A stretch of 6,275 nucleotides of DNA. Source: JBFJWU01 sp041623475 [NCBI: bacterium]. Lineage in GTDB: Bacteria; J088. The first letter of the stretch is position 1. Each line of letters opens with the position of its first letter. The DNA is taken from positions 1 through 6,275 of the forward strand of contig JBFJWU010000207.1 of the NCBI GenBank assembly GCA_041623475.1, in the 5' to 3' direction. The translations under genes were made by a program, and so were the position numbers. Below are positions 3,767-6,275 of the stretch, one piece after another. A model generated the notes under the pieces. It worked only from the letters and a program-made list of their open reading frames with translations, did no database searches and was not told where the DNA came from.

Positions 3767-6275
3767 GGACAGCTGTCATTCGCTGCGCCGGGAGTCCCGA
3801 AATCCCCTGCCCCGTATGTGCTTGCCGGAGTATCACACCAATTGGCCAGGTTGTCATTGTCGGACTCTGTTGCCGCAGTTGGATCGAGGGAAAACGACTT
3901 CCCGTCCGTGGTCGCCCCATACGTAACCTGGTCAAACACAGTTCCCCCCCATCCCAGGTACAAAGTTTCGCCACCATTGGACAGTGAAATGCTTCCGTAA
4001 TCCATGACGATGTCGGTAACGCCACCGTTTGCGGCGGACTCGCCTCGACGCGCCAGGACCGCATACGTCCCTGCCTCTGCCGCAACACACTCATTTGACT
4101 CCAGTTCCTCCAGCGAGGCGAAATTGTCACCGAAATGGAGGCCGTTCAAATCTACATTCGCCTTGACCAGGATCTCGACCCATTCACCATCCGGCTCTCC
4201 GGTAACCGCGGGGTTGGCCATGATCTCGTTGATCACGACCGATCCAGACACCGGCGCAACCGCATTGCGGGCAACATTTCCTTCTGAGCATTGGCCGCAG
4301 GTGAAATTGGCTGCACCTGGCGTCCCGAAGTCTCCATCACCGAATGTCACGATTGACGGGCACCAGTTGCCCGGAACATCATTAGCCACCGCAGACATTA
4401 CGTCAGCCGACAGGTTCAGCGCAGCGCCGGCCGGCGCCGTAGTCCACGTCACCTGGTCGATGGCTTCGCCCGCCGCCAACAGTGTCAGGGTCGACCCGCC
4501 GTTTACCAGTCCGACCTGGTCATATACGGCCCGAACAGCCGGCAGGCCACCGTTCTGCCCCGTAACCGCCGAGCGCGCCAACAAGGCCAACTCCCCTGCT
4601 GCCACCGGCAGACACTGGTCGTTAGTGATCGTCCACGTTACGCCAGCACCGGATTCCAACCGGATGTTATTTAGGTCGACATTTGTTGTCGCACTGACTT
4701 CAATCCATTCGCCAAGACTGTCCGCGGCCGAAACCGGATCGGCCATGATCTCGGTAACGAACAACTGCCCGGCCAACGGAACTGCAATTGGGCGTGTCGA
4801 CCCGGCCGAATAGCAGTAGCCAGGGTGCAGACCGCCGGCTCCCGGACCATTGCAGTCTGAATTGACCACGCCGGGCGTTCCCAGGTCACCGTCCCCGTAC
4901 GCTGACGTACCGGCACACCAGTTTCCGGCAGTATCGTTCTCGGTCACGGACTCACGGTCCGGGTCCAATGCGATTGAAACGCCGGAATCGGAGCCGGCCC
5001 AGGATACACGGTCCAGAACCAGGCCATCTACACCAATGAACAATTCGCCCGTACCGTTCAACAGGCCGAACAGAAACTCGGCATCGACATTCGAAATCCC
5101 GCCATTTTCAGTGGCGCGATCGTCGCGGACAAATACGATTCGGTCGCCATCCTCGAAACGCAGGCACGTGTCGGCCTGGACGGTTTGCCGAACCGTCGTG
5201 TCAACGGTTCCCAACTCCAGTCCGTTGATATCGACGCTGGCCTTGACGGCAACCTCAAACCATTCCCCACTGGAATCATTGACTGCATCCGGATCTGGCA
5301 TCACCTCGGCGATTACCAGGTCTCCCGGGGCCGGGGCCACGACCTCTCGCGCGGCACCATCGTCCAGGCAGTAACCTGCCTCCAGGGTCTCCGGGCACGC
5401 CGGATTGTCAGTGGCCGGCGTACCGTAATCTCCAGCTCCATAAGGGTTGACTGCCGGACACCAATTGGCCAGCAAGTCATTGTCATTGCCGTCATAGCTG
5501 TCCGAATCCAGGCTGACAGCGATCCCGGGTGATGGATTGACATATACGGCACGGTCCACGGTTTCATTGTTAGCCAGCAGATCCAGGGTCCCGCCGCTGT
5601 TCGTCAGCCCGAACTCGAACAGAAAGTCCGGTTCCGGAAGCCCCCCGTTGGCAACCGGATCATCATTTCGCGCCAGCAGGATATGGTCGCCAGGCGTCAC
5701 CGTCAGACAGGTATCCGAGGCGAACGCCAGCGCCTCTTCTTCACCGCGGCGCGACAACGTCAGGCCATTCAAGTCAACTGTTTTACGGACAGAGATCTCT
5801 ATCCACTCACCATCATCGTCCGGAACGGCCGCCGGATCAGCCATGATCTCGGTGACAACCAGGTCGCCTGCGGCCGCATGCACAACCGCACGGGTGACGC
5901 CATCAGCCGCCACGCACCACTGGCCATCGGCCGTGTTGTCACCGCAGACGCGATTGCCGTCCCCCGGCGTCGCCAGTGCAGCGTCCTGCTCAGGCGCTGC
6001 ACACCATAACCCGGGATCATCATTTGCGATTGCGTCCGGATACCGGGAACCGGAAAATTGCAACGAGCGGCCCTCCGGGACAATTCCGTATGTCACTCGA
6101 TCGATGACCGTATCCCCACAGCGAAGCTCGACAAATCCATCCTGGTTGCGCAGGACAGAGGTCGGTCGATCGATAACGATTGCATCGCTGACGGCTGTAA
6201 ACGCCCCGAAGCCAACAACACGGTAGGCCTCGGCCGCAATTGAAAATCCGGGCACCATCGCGCCCCCTGGATCAG
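3763..6275 (-). CDS. Secreted-type protein of tandem lamin-tail (LTD) repeats, 5' partial
   Basis: At least 831 residues from the ATG at 6258, but the frame stays open to the window end (Asp-Pro-Gly-Gly-Ala before that Met). This Met sits inside a repeat, so the real start and any signal peptide lie outside. The visible part has the end of one lamin-tail domain and four full ones. The Ig-like LTD fold is known in bacteria from extracellular proteins, including some secreted nucleases, where it is thought to serve attachment or binding. Each full repeat runs: linker Cys, (V/I)xEIMADP-like strand, GEW(I/V/F)E, VD(L/I)N, Cys-Leu or Cys-Val, LLAR-like strand, NGG, (V/I/L)DxVxY-like strand, ND..xNWC, YGxGDxGTPGxxNxxC. 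Cysteines (115/184/267/288, 297/365/448/469, 482/549/633/654, 657/724/808/830) suggest two disulfides per repeat, hence export. The protein is rich in Asp, Asn, Gly and Ala with only four Lys. It ends one residue after the last repeat Cys, with no membrane helix or sorting motif, and no enzyme domain is visible. The specific role is unknown. Confidence 0.87.
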   Translation of the reverse strand, partial: DPGGAMVPGFSIAAEAYRVVGFGAFTAVSDAIVIDRPTSVLRNQDGFVELRCGDTVIDRVTYGIVPEGRSLQFSGSRYPDAIANDDPGLWCAAPEQDAALATPGDGNRVCGDNTADGQWCVAADGVTRAVVHAAAGDLVVTEIMADPAAVPDDDGEWIEISVRKTVDLNGLTLSRRGEEEALAFASDTCLTVTPGDHILLARNDDPVANGGLPEPDFLFEFGLTNSGGTLDLLANNETVDRAVYVNPSPGIAVSLDSDSYDGNDNDLLANWCPAVNPYGAGDYGTPATDNPACPETLEAGYCLDDGAAREVVAPAPGDLVIAEVMPDPDAVNDSSGEWFEVAVKASVDINGLELGTVDTTVRQTVQADTCLRFEDGDRIVFVRDDRATENGGISNVDAEFLFGLLNGTGELFIGVDGLVLDRVSWAGSDSGVSIALDPDRESVTENDTAGNWCAGTSAYGDGDLGTPGVVNSDCNGPGAGGLHPGYCYSAGSTRPIAVPLAGQLFVTEIMADPVSAADSLGEWIEVSATTNVDLNNIRLESGAGVTWTITNDQCLPVAAGELALLARSAVTGQNGGLPAVRAVYDQVGLVNGGSTLTLLAAGEAIDQVTWTTAPAGAALNLSADVMSAVANDVPGNWCPSIVTFGDGDFGTPGAANFTCGQCSEGNVARNAVAPVSGSVVINEIMANPAVTGEPDGEWVEILVKANVDLNGLHFGDNFASLEELESNECVAAEAGTYAVLARRGESAANGGVTDIVMDYGSISLSNGGETLYLGWGGTVFDQVTYGATTDGKSFSLDPTAATESDNDNLANWCDTPASTYGAGDFGTPGAANDSCP
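3769..4290 (-). repeat. Lamin-tail repeat 4 (C-terminal)
   Basis: Residues 657-830. Cys positions 657, 724, 808 and 830 give spacings of 67, 84 and 22. Landmarks are VINEIMANP (675-683), GEWVEI (691-696), VDLNGL (702-707), AVLARRGE (733-740), NGGETLYL (761-768), DQVTYG (776-781), ANWC (805-808) and YGAGDFGTPG (815-824). It starts only three residues after the last Cys of repeat 3, without the longer linker that separates repeats 2 and 3. The protein ends at residue 831. Confidence 0.85.
4297..4815 (-). repeat. Lamin-tail repeat 3
   Basis: Residues 482-654. Cys positions 482, 549, 633 and 654 give spacings of 67, 84 and 21. Landmarks are FVTEIMADP (500-508), GEWIEV (516-521), VDLNNI (527-532), ALLARS (558-563), VNGGSTLTLL (585-594), DQVTW (601-605), GNWCP (630-634) and FGDGDFGTPG (639-648), with Phe replacing the Tyr of the other repeats. 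It is preceded by a Gly/Pro-rich linker (470-480). Confidence 0.85.
4852..5370 (-). repeat. Lamin-tail repeat 2
   Basis: Residues 297-469. Cys positions 297, 365, 448 and 469 give spacings of 68, 83 and 21. Landmarks are VIAEVMPDP (315-323), GEWFEV (331-336), VDINGL (342-347), RIVFVRDD (373-380), LDRVSW (415-420), GNWC (445-448) and YGDGDLGTPG (454-463). It is the most divergent full repeat in its middle, with NGTGELFIG in place of the NGG-TL strand. Confidence 0.85.
5395..5916 (-). repeat. Lamin-tail repeat 1
   Basis: Residues 115-288, counted from the ATG at 6258. Cys positions 115, 184, 267 and 288 give spacings of 69, 83 and 21. Landmarks are VVTEIMADP (134-142), GEWIEI (150-155), VDLNGL (161-166), HILLARND (192-199), NSGGTLDLL (220-228), ANWCP (264-268) and YGAGDYGTP (273-281). 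Confidence 0.85.
5944..6275 (-). repeat. Lamin-tail repeat 0 (partial, divergent)
   Basis: Second half of the first visible lamin-tail domain, up to residue 105. IAAEAYRVVGFG (7-18) aligns with the strand that reads TPGDHILLARND in the next repeat. DTVIDRVTYG (49-58), ANDDPGLWC (78-86) and ATPGDGNRVC (96-105) match later landmarks. It differs from the others: the Cys expected about 83 residues before the Trp-Cys is absent (Phe around residue 5), an extra Cys occurs at 47, and the YGxGDxGTPG block is reduced to ATPGDG. Confidence 0.75.

Noticed and set aside
4004-4813. Long open frame on the plus strand opposite the lamin-tail gene (269 codons)
   Set aside because: It mirrors the repeat gene, is a Ser/Thr/Pro/Ala-rich string with no domain, and arises from the codon bias of the opposite strand.
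5537-6226. Second long plus-strand frame opposite the lamin-tail gene (229 codons)
   Set aside because: It has the same low-information Ser/Arg/Pro composition and overlaps repeats 0 and 1 fully; a shadow of the real gene.
3763-6275. Direct DNA repeats as a possible CRISPR or mobile-element signature
   Set aside because: The similarity has a period of about 520 bases, is diverged at DNA level and is explained by the protein domain repeats; there are no short identical repeats with spacers.
1682-6275. Anti-phage defence island reading of the helicase plus large partner
   Set aside because: The partner is a secreted-type LTD protein without nuclease, ATPase or sensor motifs, and the helicase is a plain SF1A enzyme with no fused nuclease. 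Nothing else in the window supports defence.

Overview
The window is a compact stretch of bacterial chromosome, almost entirely coding. It holds four protein genes in two convergent pairs; the only non-coding DNA is 13 bases between the pairs. The sequence is moderately GC-rich. TTG and GTG start codons, short gene overlaps and the protein families (TraB/GumN, class-C-type serine hydrolase, UvrD-like helicase, secreted lamin-tail repeats) suggest a proteobacterium or a related Gram-negative such as a myxobacterial-type lineage. That placement is inference; nothing here fixes the taxon. No tRNA, rRNA, CRISPR array, insertion sequence or phage gene was seen.

Left half, plus strand (1-1668): the 3' part of a serine hydrolase of the beta-lactamase/EstB type, cut by the window start, overlaps by 20 bases a TraB/GumN-family protein with an export signal. 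The second gene starts on TTG inside the end of the first, so the two are probably co-transcribed and translationally coupled. The TraB/GumN protein is predicted to be exported. The hydrolase cannot be placed because its N-terminus is missing.

Right half, minus strand (6275-1682): a large secreted-type protein made of tandem lamin-tail (LTD) repeats, cut at its N-terminus by the window end, is followed directly by a complete UvrD/PcrA-like superfamily 1A helicase. Stop and start share the bases GTGA, a 4-base overlap typical of a coupled operon. The LTD protein has four full repeats and the end of a fifth. Each full repeat carries four cysteines at nearly invariant spacing and ends with a Trp-Cys ... 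Gly-Thr-Pro-Gly ... Cys block.

The most interesting point is this second pair: a probably extracellular, disulfide-rich, lysine-poor repeat protein locked by overlap to a cytoplasmic DNA helicase. The two products should act in different compartments, so either the coupling is incidental or there is an undescribed link. The window alone cannot decide, and no strong case for a complete new system can be made from four genes, two of them truncated by the window.
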